Of a stretch of 14,863 nt of DNA, positions 8,197 through 14,863 are shown piece by piece (position 1 is the first letter of the stretch; every line of letters starts with the position of its first letter). The position numbers and the translations under genes are program-made. Below the pieces are notes generated by a model. The model did not search any database. It was not told the origin of the DNA and was given only the letters and a program-made list of their open reading frames with translations. The stretch comes from Anaerolineae bacterium (GTDB lineage Bacteria; Chloroflexota; Anaerolineae; 4572-78; J111). The stretch is taken from the NCBI GenBank assembly GCA_020433835.1, contig JAGRBY010000114.1, positions 1 through 14,863 of the forward strand, given 5' to 3'.

Positions 8197-9234
8197 ATGT
8201 CCGTTGCCACCGAAAAGGCCACCCCACCCCCACCCAACGACGCTCCGCGCCGCGAGCGCAGCCCATTGGGCGATGCGTTTCGCCAACTGCTAAAAAACAA
8301 AGTGGCTGTTATCAGCGGTATATTTATTATCACCCTTATTCTTCTCGCTGTCTTCGCCAATTTTTTCAACAGCTATGCCTTACAGGGCTACCAAGATACA
8401 CTGGGGCCTAACCAGCCGCCCTATGCCAAACAAGTGCTACAAGATAACAACGCCCGGCCCGGCACAACCTCGCAAAATCCCAGCCTGGAAGGATTTGTCT
8501 ACTGGCTGGGGGCCGATAATTTAGGCCGCGATTTGTGGACTCGTACGCTGTACGGCACTCGCGTATCAATCGCTGTGGCCCTGGTGGCCGGCACCGTAAG
8601 CCTGGTGGTTGGCGTGGTCTACGGCATTGTGGCCGGCTATATGGGTGGCCGCGTGGATGATATAATGATGCGCATTGTCGATTTTTTGTACGGCCTGCCG
8701 CTGCTCATTGTGGTCATTTTGGTCCAGGTTTACTTTAAATCCTTAGACCGCAGCGGTGATGCCGGAGGCTTAGTTTCTTACCTGGTCAGTATCGACAAAG
8801 CCATGGGCGGCATGTTTTTTATCTTTGTCATTTTGGGTGCTCTAAGCTGGTTGAGCATGGCCCGTATTGCCCGCGGCCAAACCCTTTCCATAAAAGAGAA
8901 AGAGTTTGTCGAAGCCGCGCAATCGATCGGCTCTCGCCCCCAGCGTATTATTTTAAAGGAGATTTTGCCCAACATACTCGGCCCCTGTCTGGTGCAGGAA
9001 ACGCTGGAAATTCCCGGCTACATCCTGACCGAGGCTTTCCTTAGCTTCATTGGCCTGGGCGTTAACGCCCCCACCCCCAGTTGGGGCATTATGATCAACG
9101 AAGCCTTTCAGGGCCTCCGGTCGAACCCCCACGCCCTGGTGCCTCCGGCCGTAGCCTTAACCCTCACCGTACTGGCCTTCAATTTCCTCGGCGATGGTTT
9201 GCGCGATGCCTTTGACCCTCGCTTGCGGGAGTAA
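8197..9234 (+). CDS. oppC: Peptide ABC transporter permease OppC/DppC
   Basis: Second membrane subunit, pairing with OppB. The 345 residues begin with a Pro/Arg-rich cytoplasmic tail (8-22) and the OppC N-terminal segment (membrane span 36-57). The motif LGADNLGRDLWTR (104-116), typical of OppC, comes next. The transmembrane core follows, with EAA loop EFVEAAQSIGSRPQRIILKE (236-255) and the conserved end FLSFIGLGVNAPTPSWG...DAFDPRLRE. Residues about 180-204 form a polar loop somewhat longer than in short family members. GGAGGAG about 7 bases before the ATG is a good ribosome site. The 146-base gap from oppB shows no promoter I can support. A terminator 26 bases downstream ends the cluster. 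Confidence 0.94.
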   Translation: MSVATEKATPPPPNDAPRRERSPLGDAFRQLLKNKVAVISGIFIITLILLAVFANFFNSYALQGYQDTLGPNQPPYAKQVLQDNNARPGTTSQNPSLEGFVYWLGADNLGRDLWTRTLYGTRVSIAVALVAGTVSLVVGVVYGIVAGYMGGRVDDIMMRIVDFLYGLPLLIVVILVQVYFKSLDRSGDAGGLVSYLVSIDKAMGGMFFIFVILGALSWLSMARIARGQTLSIKEKEFVEAAQSIGSRPQRIILKEILPNILGPCLVQETLEIPGYILTEAFLSFIGLGVNAPTPSWGIMINEAFQGLRSNPHALVPPAVALTLTVLAFNFLGDGLRDAFDPRLRE

Positions 9235-9259
9235 ACGGGGCAATTCTGCTCACGATCCC

Positions 9260-9290
9260 AAAAAAAGCCGAGTATACTTCGGCTTTTTTT
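9260..9290 (+). terminator. Intrinsic terminator of the transporter cluster
   Basis: Perfect 12-bp arms aaaaaaagccga (9260-9271) and tcggcttttttt (9279-9290) with a 7-base loop. The GC core followed by seven T fits a rho-independent terminator starting 26 bases after oppC. The A run on the other side makes it potentially bidirectional. Confidence 0.9.
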
Positions 9291-9407
9291 GTTCCTTATT
9301 TTTAAGCGCAATTGTAGTAATCGTAGATATCTATATGAATTTTTGTTACAGTTTTTCCTCAAAATGGTACAGAATGTTCATGCATATTTTATTTAACTGA
9401 ACGAGTG

Positions 9408-9476
9408 CCTTCGTTATCATGAGGCGTCAAACAACGAAGGTTGTTGGCCAAAATTCATTCCAGGACTCGCCTCATG
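9408..9476 (+). promoter_or_regulatory. Interlocking inverted repeats (possible pseudoknot) over the start of the LTD-PHP gene
   Basis: Stem 1 pairs ccttcgtt (9408-9415) with aacgaagg (9433-9440). Its 17-base loop contains catgaggcg (9418-9426), which pairs perfectly with cgcctcatg (9468-9476), a segment that includes the preferred ATG (9474-9476). Loop-to-downstream pairing of this kind defines an H-type pseudoknot. In either folded or alternative form it would restrict ribosome access. The upstream AT-rich stretch 9291-9407 probably holds the promoter. The best guess is gttaca (9345-9350), 17 bases, then TGG-tacaga (9365-9373), which is weak. No known riboswitch class is recognised. Confidence 0.35.
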
Positions 9477-12400
9477 GTTACCCCACAATTCCGTTCTCGT
9501 TTGGTTCAAAACCGTACTGCCCGCCGAAAGCATCCCTTCCAACCCCGTTTACTAAAAACTATACTGGCCTCGATTTCGGTTATCTGTTTTAGCTATCTAA
9601 TTTGGCCTGTAGGCGAAATTATCACGCCTGTTTTGGCCGCGCCGACAGAGCTTTTTTTCTCGGAATATGTAGAAGGCTCAAGTAACAACAAGGCATTAGA
9701 GATTTATAACGGCACAGGAGCCGAGGTTGATTTGAGTGCTTACACGCTTGAACTTTATTCCAATGGAAGCCCTGATGTCAGCCGTTCGCTCAGATTGTAC
9801 GGCACTTTGGCCGATCAGCATGTTATCGTAATTGCTCACGCTAAGGCTGACAAGGCTATTCTCGCTATAGCTGCCATTACGAACAGCACGGTAATCAATT
9901 TTAATGGTGACGATGCAATTGTGCTTAAACGGGATGAATACATAATTGACGTGATAGGAGAGATAGGGCTTGACCCCGGCAATGCCTGGGGAAATGATCC
10001 TTATACCGAAGATCAAACACTGCGACGAAAGCCTTTCATTGAAAACGGCGACCCGGATGGCTTAGATGTTTTTAACCCAGGGGATGAGTGGGAAGGTTAC
10101 GATAAAGATGATTTTAGTGATCTGGGTTCGCATACTGTGAGCGTTCCCACTGAAACTCCCACAGTAATATCGACAGAAATCGTGACACCGACTGTCACTG
10201 CTACAGTAACCCTCACCCCTACCATCATTATTTCCGTCACAGCGACCGCAACCCCAACGCTAACTACTACTCCATCACCCAGTTCGACCGTCACGGCAAC
10301 ACCCTCGGAAACGGTGATGCCTTCACCTAGTCCAACCACCACGGTAACAGAGACTCCCGCAGCGACGGCTACGCCTGTACCAATAAAGCCTGGTGCAATC
10401 GTTATTAATGAAATTGCTTGGAGTGGAACGGCAGCTGACGCTAATGATGAATGGATTGAACTTTATAATTCCACTACTCAAACTATTGTCCTTGATGGTT
10501 GGATTATTACCAGTACAAATGGGCTGAATATTCCGTTGTCCGGTTCAATGTTTCCAAATAGCTATTATTTAATCGAACGAACTGATGATAACGCTATAAT
10601 CGATACTATTGCTGCTCTAACCACAACTTTTGGAAAAGGGTTATTGAATAGTGGTGATAGTTTATATCTCTCGGCCGGTAATATTTTACTGGATACCGCC
10701 AATGTAAACGGTGGTTCTTGGCCTTCAGGAACGAATATTCGACCTGACCTTGTCACCAGTATGGAACGGATCAATCCATTGGCTCCTGATATAGACTCTA
10801 ATTGGGGTAACAATAATCTTGTTACCCGCAACGGTAGGGATAAAAATGGGCAACTAATTAATGGTACGCCTGGTCAAGCTAATTCCCTGTTTGGTGTCGA
10901 ACCTCCTCCTCCCACTTCCACTCCTCCCACGCCCACATCTCCCGCTCTCCCCATCCTCATCAGCGAATTTCTCTACGATGGTGAAACATCCTCCACTGAA
11001 GGTGATGAATTTGTCGAATTATGCAACTCTAACAATGTCACCGTTGATCTGACCGGTTATAAAGTTGGCGATGAGGAAACCGCTGGTGGCGGCGAGAGTA
11101 TGTATCACCTCCCTGACGGTACGCAGTTGGCTGCCGGTGACTGTTTGGTGATCGCCAAAAAGGCCGCAGATTTTCAAGATCGATTTGGCTTCCTACCCGA
11201 TTTAGCCGCTGGTGATCTGAGCAAATACACAGCCTGGGGGCGCGGCAGTTGGTCATTATCCAATACTGGCGACGAGTTGGTTGTCCTTGGCCCGAACGAC
11301 CAAATTTTTGACAGTGTAGCCTATCGTAACGGCGACTATGCGGGATTGGGGCTTGAAGCCGGAGCATCGGCCAAATCGCCATCCAGCCTTCAACGTGTTT
11401 GGCCTGTTGACACCAATTCGATGCCGAATGATTTTGTACAAGCGGTGCCCAACCCCGGTGTCTTGACAGCCCCGCCTGCGCCTCCGGCTGCCCCATCGGC
11501 CTCTGTCTCACTAACCGGAGGGATGAACGTCTACTGGGGCGATTTGCATGCGCATACAACCTATTCTGATGGTTCGGGGCCACCATATTATGCTTTGGCT
11601 AAAGCCCGCGCTGCGGGTCTGCACTTCTTCGCCATAACCGATCACGGTTGGTGGACAACCACTTCTGAGTGGGCCAAAACCTTAGAGCAAGTTGAGGCCG
11701 CCACCATTCCCGGCGAATTTATCGCCCTGCGCGGTGTCGAGTGGACTCACGACATCGTCGGCCACATCAACCTCTTCAACACCGAAACACTGGTAAGCCG
11801 TAGCCATCCGCTGTTTAGCGATCTGTCCGGCCTCTACACCTGGCTGGCGGCCAACCCGCAGGTTATCGCCCAGTTCAACCACCCCGATCCCCGCTATGGC
11901 GGCACGTTTGCCGATTTTCAATACCATCCAGCCGCGGCTCAGGCAATAAGTCTGCAAGAGATCGGTAACAACGCGCAAAAATATACAACCTATGAAGCCT
12001 CTTTTATCCAGAGCAACGCTGTCGGCTGGCAAACGGCCCCCACCAACAACAGCGATACACACAGCCCGTTGTGGGGAAGCGATACCCAGGCCCGGACCGG
12101 CATCATTGCCCCTGAACTAACCCAGGCTGCTTTGTTCGATGCCTTGCGCCGGCGGCGTGTTTTCGCTACCGAAGACAGCAATTTGGCGGTTGCCCTGCGC
12201 GTAGATAATCAATGGATGGGCAGCGTTTTGAATAAAACTGGAGATGTATCGGTAGTCGTCGACGTTATCGACGCCGATGTAGAAGCAGCAACGCTTTACC
12301 TGTATGATCGTAACCTTTTGCTGAAGCAAACTACTGTGGCGGGTAATCACACCTGGCAAACCTCGGTTAAAGCACGGTCGGGCCACTTCTTGTGGGTGAA

Positions 12401-13550
12401 AGTGGTGCAAGCTGACGGCAATGTGGCTTACAGCGCCCCGATTTGGATCGCTGGCCAGGCTGCGCCCGACACAATTGTCATCAATGAAGTTTTGCCGTCA
12501 CCGGCTGATATCGACTGGAATGGTGACGGTCAAGCTGATAGCGATGATGAGTGGATTGAGCTTTTTAACCCCACCCAGCGACGCATTGGTTTGGGCGGCT
12601 GGCGTTTGAATGATTCATCCAACATAACATTTTCCATACCGTTAAGTGTCACGGTGCCGCCCGGCGGTTATGTGACTCTCTACGGTCGGCAATTAGGATT
12701 TGCGCTCAACAATGGGGGCGATACAGTAACTCTACAACGGCCTGATAGCACCATTGCCGATACCTTTACTTATCATAATTCGCCCGGATATGATGAAAGC
12801 TGGTGTCGCGCAGAGGACGGCGGCCCTACCTGGAGCGAGGATTGTACCCCATCCCCCAACGGCCAGAATTGGCAGCGCGGACCGGCCCAACCCTTGAAAA
12901 CAAAAATTTATGAGGCCAAGCGGTTAACCCTCGACGCCTGGGTGCAGGTGACAGGGCAGGTAACCGCGCCACCCGGCGTTTTAGGCCAGCGAGCCATGTA
13001 CATTCAAGATGAAACCGCCGGTATTTTGGTTTATCTGCCTAAAAACCATAACCTGCACTTTAACAAGGGCGATAAAGTGCGTGTTGAGGGCAATTTGAAG
13101 CAGTTTCGGGGCGAATTTGAAATTGTGGTCAGCCGGCGCAGCAAAGTCCACTTCATCGAGCCTGGATCACCTCCGCCCCCGCTGCCTATCGAGACAACAA
13201 TGATGCTGGAACCGTTTGAAGGTCGGTTGGTAATGATAACCGGTCGAGCCGTAGGCTTTAAGGGCAGAACCATGTTTTGGCTTGATGATGGAACGGATCC
13301 GGCCAAGGTTTATATTCGGACTGCAACCGGCATCAAAAAACCGTTTATCAAATCCGGTACAACGATGACGGTCGTGGGCATTGTTAGCCAATATTCCGAG
13401 GCGGGCAATGCAACCCGCTACGATTACCGCTTGCTGCCGCGTGAGCAGCTCGATTTGATGATAACCGGGGAAATGGTAAGTAACCAACAACCGAAGACCA
13501 AGATGAATGAGAAGTGGCCATCGATGCTACCTGAAACAGGCAGTAAGTAA
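9474..13550 (+). CDS. Secreted multidomain LTD / PHP-metallohydrolase / OB-fold surface protein
   Basis: About 1358 residues from ATG 9474; a TTG at 9441 would add 11, but its GAAGG abuts the codon. Residues 1-56 look like a long basic signal peptide with cleavage near VLA-AP. Domain order: lamin-tail (LTD) domain 57-222, Thr/Pro linker 224-306, LTD 307-475, Pro/Thr linker, LTD 492-660, PHP domain 684-905, beta domain 920-993, LTD 999-1130, two OB folds 1142-1330, tail ending LPETGSK. The PHP metal motifs are complete: GDLHAHT (His692, His694), ITDH (Asp723, His724), GVEWT (Glu756), GHINLF (His764), FNHPD (His803) and SDTH (Asp861, His863), resembling the CehA/McbA group. Inferred role: a metal-dependent extracellular hydrolase, perhaps a phosphodiesterase or phosphoesterase on the cell surface. 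The substrate is unknown. No anchor helix follows LPETG. Confidence 0.85.
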   Translation: MVTPQFRSRLVQNRTARRKHPFQPRLLKTILASISVICFSYLIWPVGEIITPVLAAPTELFFSEYVEGSSNNKALEIYNGTGAEVDLSAYTLELYSNGSPDVSRSLRLYGTLADQHVIVIAHAKADKAILAIAAITNSTVINFNGDDAIVLKRDEYIIDVIGEIGLDPGNAWGNDPYTEDQTLRRKPFIENGDPDGLDVFNPGDEWEGYDKDDFSDLGSHTVSVPTETPTVISTEIVTPTVTATVTLTPTIIISVTATATPTLTTTPSPSSTVTATPSETVMPSPSPTTTVTETPAATATPVPIKPGAIVINEIAWSGTAADANDEWIELYNSTTQTIVLDGWIITSTNGLNIPLSGSMFPNSYYLIERTDDNAIIDTIAALTTTFGKGLLNSGDSLYLSAGNILLDTANVNGGSWPSGTNIRPDLVTSMERINPLAPDIDSNWGNNNLVTRNGRDKNGQLINGTPGQANSLFGVEPPPPTSTPPTPTSPALPILISEFLYDGETSSTEGDEFVELCNSNNVTVDLTGYKVGDEETAGGGESMYHLPDGTQLAAGDCLVIAKKAADFQDRFGFLPDLAAGDLSKYTAWGRGSWSLSNTGDELVVLGPNDQIFDSVAYRNGDYAGLGLEAGASAKSPSSLQRVWPVDTNSMPNDFVQAVPNPGVLTAPPAPPAAPSASVSLTGGMNVYWGDLHAHTTYSDGSGPPYYALAKARAAGLHFFAITDHGWWTTTSEWAKTLEQVEAATIPGEFIALRGVEWTHDIVGHINLFNTETLVSRSHPLFSDLSGLYTWLAANPQVIAQFNHPDPRYGGTFADFQYHPAAAQAISLQEIGNNAQKYTTYEASFIQSNAVGWQTAPTNNSDTHSPLWGSDTQARTGIIAPELTQAALFDALRRRRVFATEDSNLAVALRVDNQWMGSVLNKTGDVSVVVDVIDADVEAATLYLYDRNLLLKQTTVAGNHTWQTSVKARSGHFLWVKVVQADGNVAYSAPIWIAGQAAPDTIVINEVLPSPADIDWNGDGQADSDDEWIELFNPTQRRIGLGGWRLNDSSNITFSIPLSVTVPPGGYVTLYGRQLGFALNNGGDTVTLQRPDSTIADTFTYHNSPGYDESWCRAEDGGPTWSEDCTPSPNGQNWQRGPAQPLKTKIYEAKRLTLDAWVQVTGQVTAPPGVLGQRAMYIQDETAGILVYLPKNHNLHFNKGDKVRVEGNLKQFRGEFEIVVSRRSKVHFIEPGSPPPPLPIETTMMLEPFEGRLVMITGRAVGFKGRTMFWLDDGTDPAKVYIRTATGIKKPFIKSGTTMTVVGIVSQYSEAGNATRYDYRLLPREQLDLMITGEMVSNQQPKTKMNEKWPSMLPETGSK
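10143..10388 (+). repeat. Low-complexity Thr/Pro/Val linker-coding segment
   Basis: About 80 codons made almost wholly of Thr, Pro, Val, Ser and Ala, with degenerate TPT/TVTAT repeats, joining the first two LTD domains of the surface protein. Such spacers are usual in extracellular Chloroflexota proteins and are probable glycosylation sites. The repeats are degenerate at DNA level rather than exact. A shorter Pro/Thr spacer of the same kind lies at about 10898-10945. Confidence 0.75.
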
Positions 13551-13566
13551 TATTAGCACAACTGTT

Positions 13567-13595
13567 TTTCTCTTGGGCGGAGAATGCTGTATAAT
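13567..13595 (+). promoter_or_regulatory. Candidate promoter of the zinc-ribbon FHA gene
   Basis: A perfect -10 box TATAAT (13590-13595) has only a poor -35, tttctc (13567-13572), at 17-base spacing. Transcription would start near 13602, about 46 bases before the ATG at 13648. No terminator is visible between the preceding gene and this promoter, so some read-through is possible. Confidence 0.45.
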
Positions 13596-13647
13596 ACCGG
13601 CGCATTCATGAGAGAAATGCACCTATTAAAGCGTCAACAGCAAGAAA

Positions 13648-14166
13648 ATGATAATCTGTCCATTTTGTCAGACTGAGCAAGTCGATAATACAATATATTG
13701 TGGTGAGTGCGGTCACTATCTTCTGGGTGAAGATGATAAACGTAGAACTGAACATTACGATAGAGATGACATCCACTCTACCGTTGAAATCCCAAGCCAT
13801 CCCCAACTTCCATTTCTACTTGATTTAAGTAATCCGGTTGTCATTCAATTGAAAATCACTTCAAATCAACGTGAAGTTCAGTTGGTCCTTAACAAAAAAC
13901 TCCTGTTGGGTCGAATTGATCCGGCGCTTAGCGTATTCCCGGATATGGACCTTACCCACGATGGCACGCCGGCGAAAAGCGTCTCGCGTCGCCACGCCAC
14001 AATATCGCGTCAAGATGATAAAATTGTGATCGAAGATTTAGGCAGCGTAAACGGTACCTTTGTTAATGGTCATCGGCTAGACCCTTACGTACCCCATTTG
14101 ATCCATGATGGTGACATGGTTCAACTTGGCAAACTCCCGCTTGAATTTACTGTCCGTAAATCGTAA
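13648..14166 (+). CDS. Zinc-ribbon FHA-domain protein
   Basis: A 172-residue cytoplasmic protein. Residues 4-21 form a four-cysteine zinc ribbon (CPFC, then CGEC: Cys4, Cys7, Cys18, Cys21). A charged spacer (27-60) follows, then a forkhead-associated domain (about 65-170) with the phosphothreonine-reading residues: GR (88-89), SRRHA (113-117), and GSVNGTFVNG with Asn135 and Asn140. FHA domains bind phosphothreonine peptides, usually targets of Ser/Thr kinases, so this is likely a signalling adaptor. No kinase is in the window. The ribosome site is weak (caagaaa before the ATG). The FHA domain is about 60% identical, by eye, to that of the next gene. Confidence 0.88.
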   Translation: MIICPFCQTEQVDNTIYCGECGHYLLGEDDKRRTEHYDRDDIHSTVEIPSHPQLPFLLDLSNPVVIQLKITSNQREVQLVLNKKLLLGRIDPALSVFPDMDLTHDGTPAKSVSRRHATISRQDDKIVIEDLGSVNGTFVNGHRLDPYVPHLIHDGDMVQLGKLPLEFTVRKS

Positions 14167-14217
14167 TTCACCCGTACCTACTTAAACCCCTCTTTATCCA
14201 GATAAAATAAGCAGATT

Positions 14218-14249
14218 ATTGGTTTGGAAGCACGCTTCTAACCAATTTT
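14218..14249 (+). terminator. Probable terminator after the first FHA gene
   Basis: A hairpin with attggt (14218-14223) pairing accaat (14241-14246), and gaag (14227-14230) pairing cttc (14235-14238) around a four-base loop. One bulged base and one G-U pair lie between the two stems. Four T follow. It is a moderate stem, 51 bases after the stop codon. Confidence 0.5.
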
Positions 14250-14275
14250 ATATATTCCTCTTATATCGCTCATAG

Positions 14276-14305
14276 TTGATTATCCGATAATAAACGTAAT
14301 ATCAT
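14276..14305 (+). promoter_or_regulatory. Candidate promoter of the second FHA gene
   Basis: TTGATT (14276-14281), an 18-base spacer, then TATCAT (14300-14305). Transcription would start near 14312, giving a leader of about 22 bases that includes the CGAGG ribosome site (14322-14326) before the ATG at 14334. Confidence 0.45.
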
Positions 14306-14333
14306 TGGATGAGTAGAGTGACGAGGTAAAATA

Positions 14334-14714
14334 ATGTGTGTAGTTTCTAGCGGTTCCCCTTTAACGATTTGCCTCAGCGTTGGTAGTCATAAGCGCAATA
14401 TTGTCCTGCCGGTGGATAAAACCATTCACCTGGGGCGGATTGATACCACGCTGGGCGTTTTTCCGGAAATCGACTTTACGCTTGATGGTCCGGAAGCAAA
14501 AAGTGTATCACGAAGACATGCTTGTATCTCAAGAACGCCCAAGGGTATTTTGGTAGAGGATTTGGGCAGTGTAACCGGCACATTTGTTAATGATGAACGT
14601 ATCCCACCTTTTTTCCCGGAACTATTAGATGACGGTGATGAGCTTCAACTGGGTAGACTTCGAGTCCATGTTAACATTAACGACACCGTCCACGCAGAAG
14701 CGCTCCCCTTATAA
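14334..14714 (+). CDS. Stand-alone FHA-domain protein
   Basis: A 126-residue protein consisting almost entirely of a forkhead-associated domain (about 10-118): GR (34-35), SRRHA (59-63), EDLGSVTGTFVN (75-86). It is a paralogue of the preceding gene, matching about 47 of 76 residues by eye from the GRID motif onward. It lacks the zinc ribbon and spacer. The asparagine usually found in the GSxNGT turn is Thr81 here, and this position often contacts the phosphopeptide, so binding may be altered or weak. Asn85, equivalent to the second conserved Asn, is kept. GAGG 7 bases before the ATG supports the start. It is probably a phosphothreonine-dependent adaptor; partners are not visible. Confidence 0.86.
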   Translation: MCVVSSGSPLTICLSVGSHKRNIVLPVDKTIHLGRIDTTLGVFPEIDFTLDGPEAKSVSRRHACISRTPKGILVEDLGSVTGTFVNDERIPPFFPELLDDGDELQLGRLRVHVNINDTVHAEALPL

Positions 14715-14765
14715 TAAAAGCCATTTGATTTTTGCGTCCTAAGTTTCCATACAAATGATGATGCC

Positions 14766-14797
14766 AGGTCAGTCAACGCGACTGACCTTTTTGTTTT
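14766..14797 (+). terminator. Intrinsic terminator after the second FHA gene
   Basis: A perfect 9-bp stem, aggtcagtc (14766-14774) with gactgacct (14780-14788), a loop of five bases (aacgc), then TTTTGTTTT. This is a classical rho-independent structure, 51 bases after the stop codon. Confidence 0.9.
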
Positions 14798-14830
14798 GGG
14801 ATGGATATAGTGCAGCGGTTGAAGTTTTTA

Positions 14831-14839
14831 TGCTATAAT
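14831..14839 (+). promoter_or_regulatory. Extended -10 promoter pointing off the right edge
   Basis: TGCTATAAT is an exact extended -10 (TGnTATAAT). No good -35 lies 16-18 bases upstream, which is tolerated with an extended -10. Transcription would begin near 14846 and serve a gene starting beyond the window. Confidence 0.5.
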
Positions 14840-14863
14840 GGGCAAAAATTAAAGGTGCAGCCG

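Noticed and set aside
8103..8411. + strand ORF overlapping the start of oppC
   Set aside because: oppC has a strong ribosome site and conserved N-terminal permease sequence; this ORF is an out-of-frame shadow.
9441..9473. TTG at 9441 as start of the LTD-PHP gene
   Set aside because: GAAGG lies immediately against the codon with no spacer, and the signal peptide is complete from ATG 9474. Not fully excluded, because the ATG has a weak ribosome site.
9419..9592. 57-codon ORF starting inside the leader pseudoknot and overlapping the LTD-PHP gene
   Set aside because: No ribosome site, out of frame with the real gene, and no recognisable features.
10097..10342. Antisense ORF with Val/Gly-rich translation
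   Set aside because: It is the mirror of the Thr/Pro-coding low-complexity linker; its composition is explained by the sense strand and there is no ribosome site.
11038..11586. 182-codon antisense ORF opposite the LTD/PHP gene
   Set aside because: The sense strand encodes conserved LTD and PHP motifs here. The antisense translation is Arg/Ser/Gln-rich without domain features.
1..14863. CRISPR arrays, tRNA or rRNA genes, transposases
   Set aside because: No regularly spaced exact repeats, no tRNA cloverleaf or rRNA motifs and no transposase-like reading frame were seen in any gap.

Overview
The window most resembles a Chloroflexota (Anaerolineae-like) chromosome. This is inferred from lipoprotein binding proteins with long acidic or Ser-rich linkers, a surface protein with Thr/Pro-rich spacers joining lamin-tail domains, a zinc-ribbon FHA protein, moderate GC, and palindromic repeats in intergenic gaps. 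No marker gene fixes the taxonomy.

Layout. Positions 1-326 hold a dubious leftward open frame running off the left edge and a good sigma-70-type promoter (216-244). Positions 339-9234 are a complete peptide-type (Opp/Dpp) ABC importer, all on the + strand, in the unusual order binding protein 1, OppD, OppF, binding protein 2, OppB, OppC. oppD and oppF overlap by ATGA. Two gaps carry different inverted-repeat elements (2542-2620 and 4712-4795). A perfect 17-bp hairpin (6819-6857) separates binding protein 2 from the permeases, and a U-tract terminator (9260-9290) closes the cluster. The binding lipoproteins would capture peptide-like ligands outside the cell, OppB/OppC form the channel and OppD/OppF hydrolyse ATP. 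Both ATPases lack the C-terminal cysteine set that carries an Fe-S cluster in several relatives.

Positions 9474-13550 encode a secreted protein of about 1358 residues with architecture LTD-(Thr/Pro linker)-LTD-LTD-PHP metallohydrolase-beta domain-LTD-OB-OB, ending in LPETGSK. LTD plus OB modules around a catalytic domain recall extracellular nucleases, but here the catalytic module is a PHP domain of CehA/McbA type. Its leader contains two interlocking inverted repeats that could fold as a pseudoknot covering the start codon.

Positions 13648-14714 hold two FHA-domain genes, probably a tandem duplication. The first has an N-terminal four-cysteine zinc ribbon, and the second has lost it. Each has its own candidate promoter and terminator. 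A final extended -10 promoter at 14831-14839 fires toward a gene beyond the right edge.
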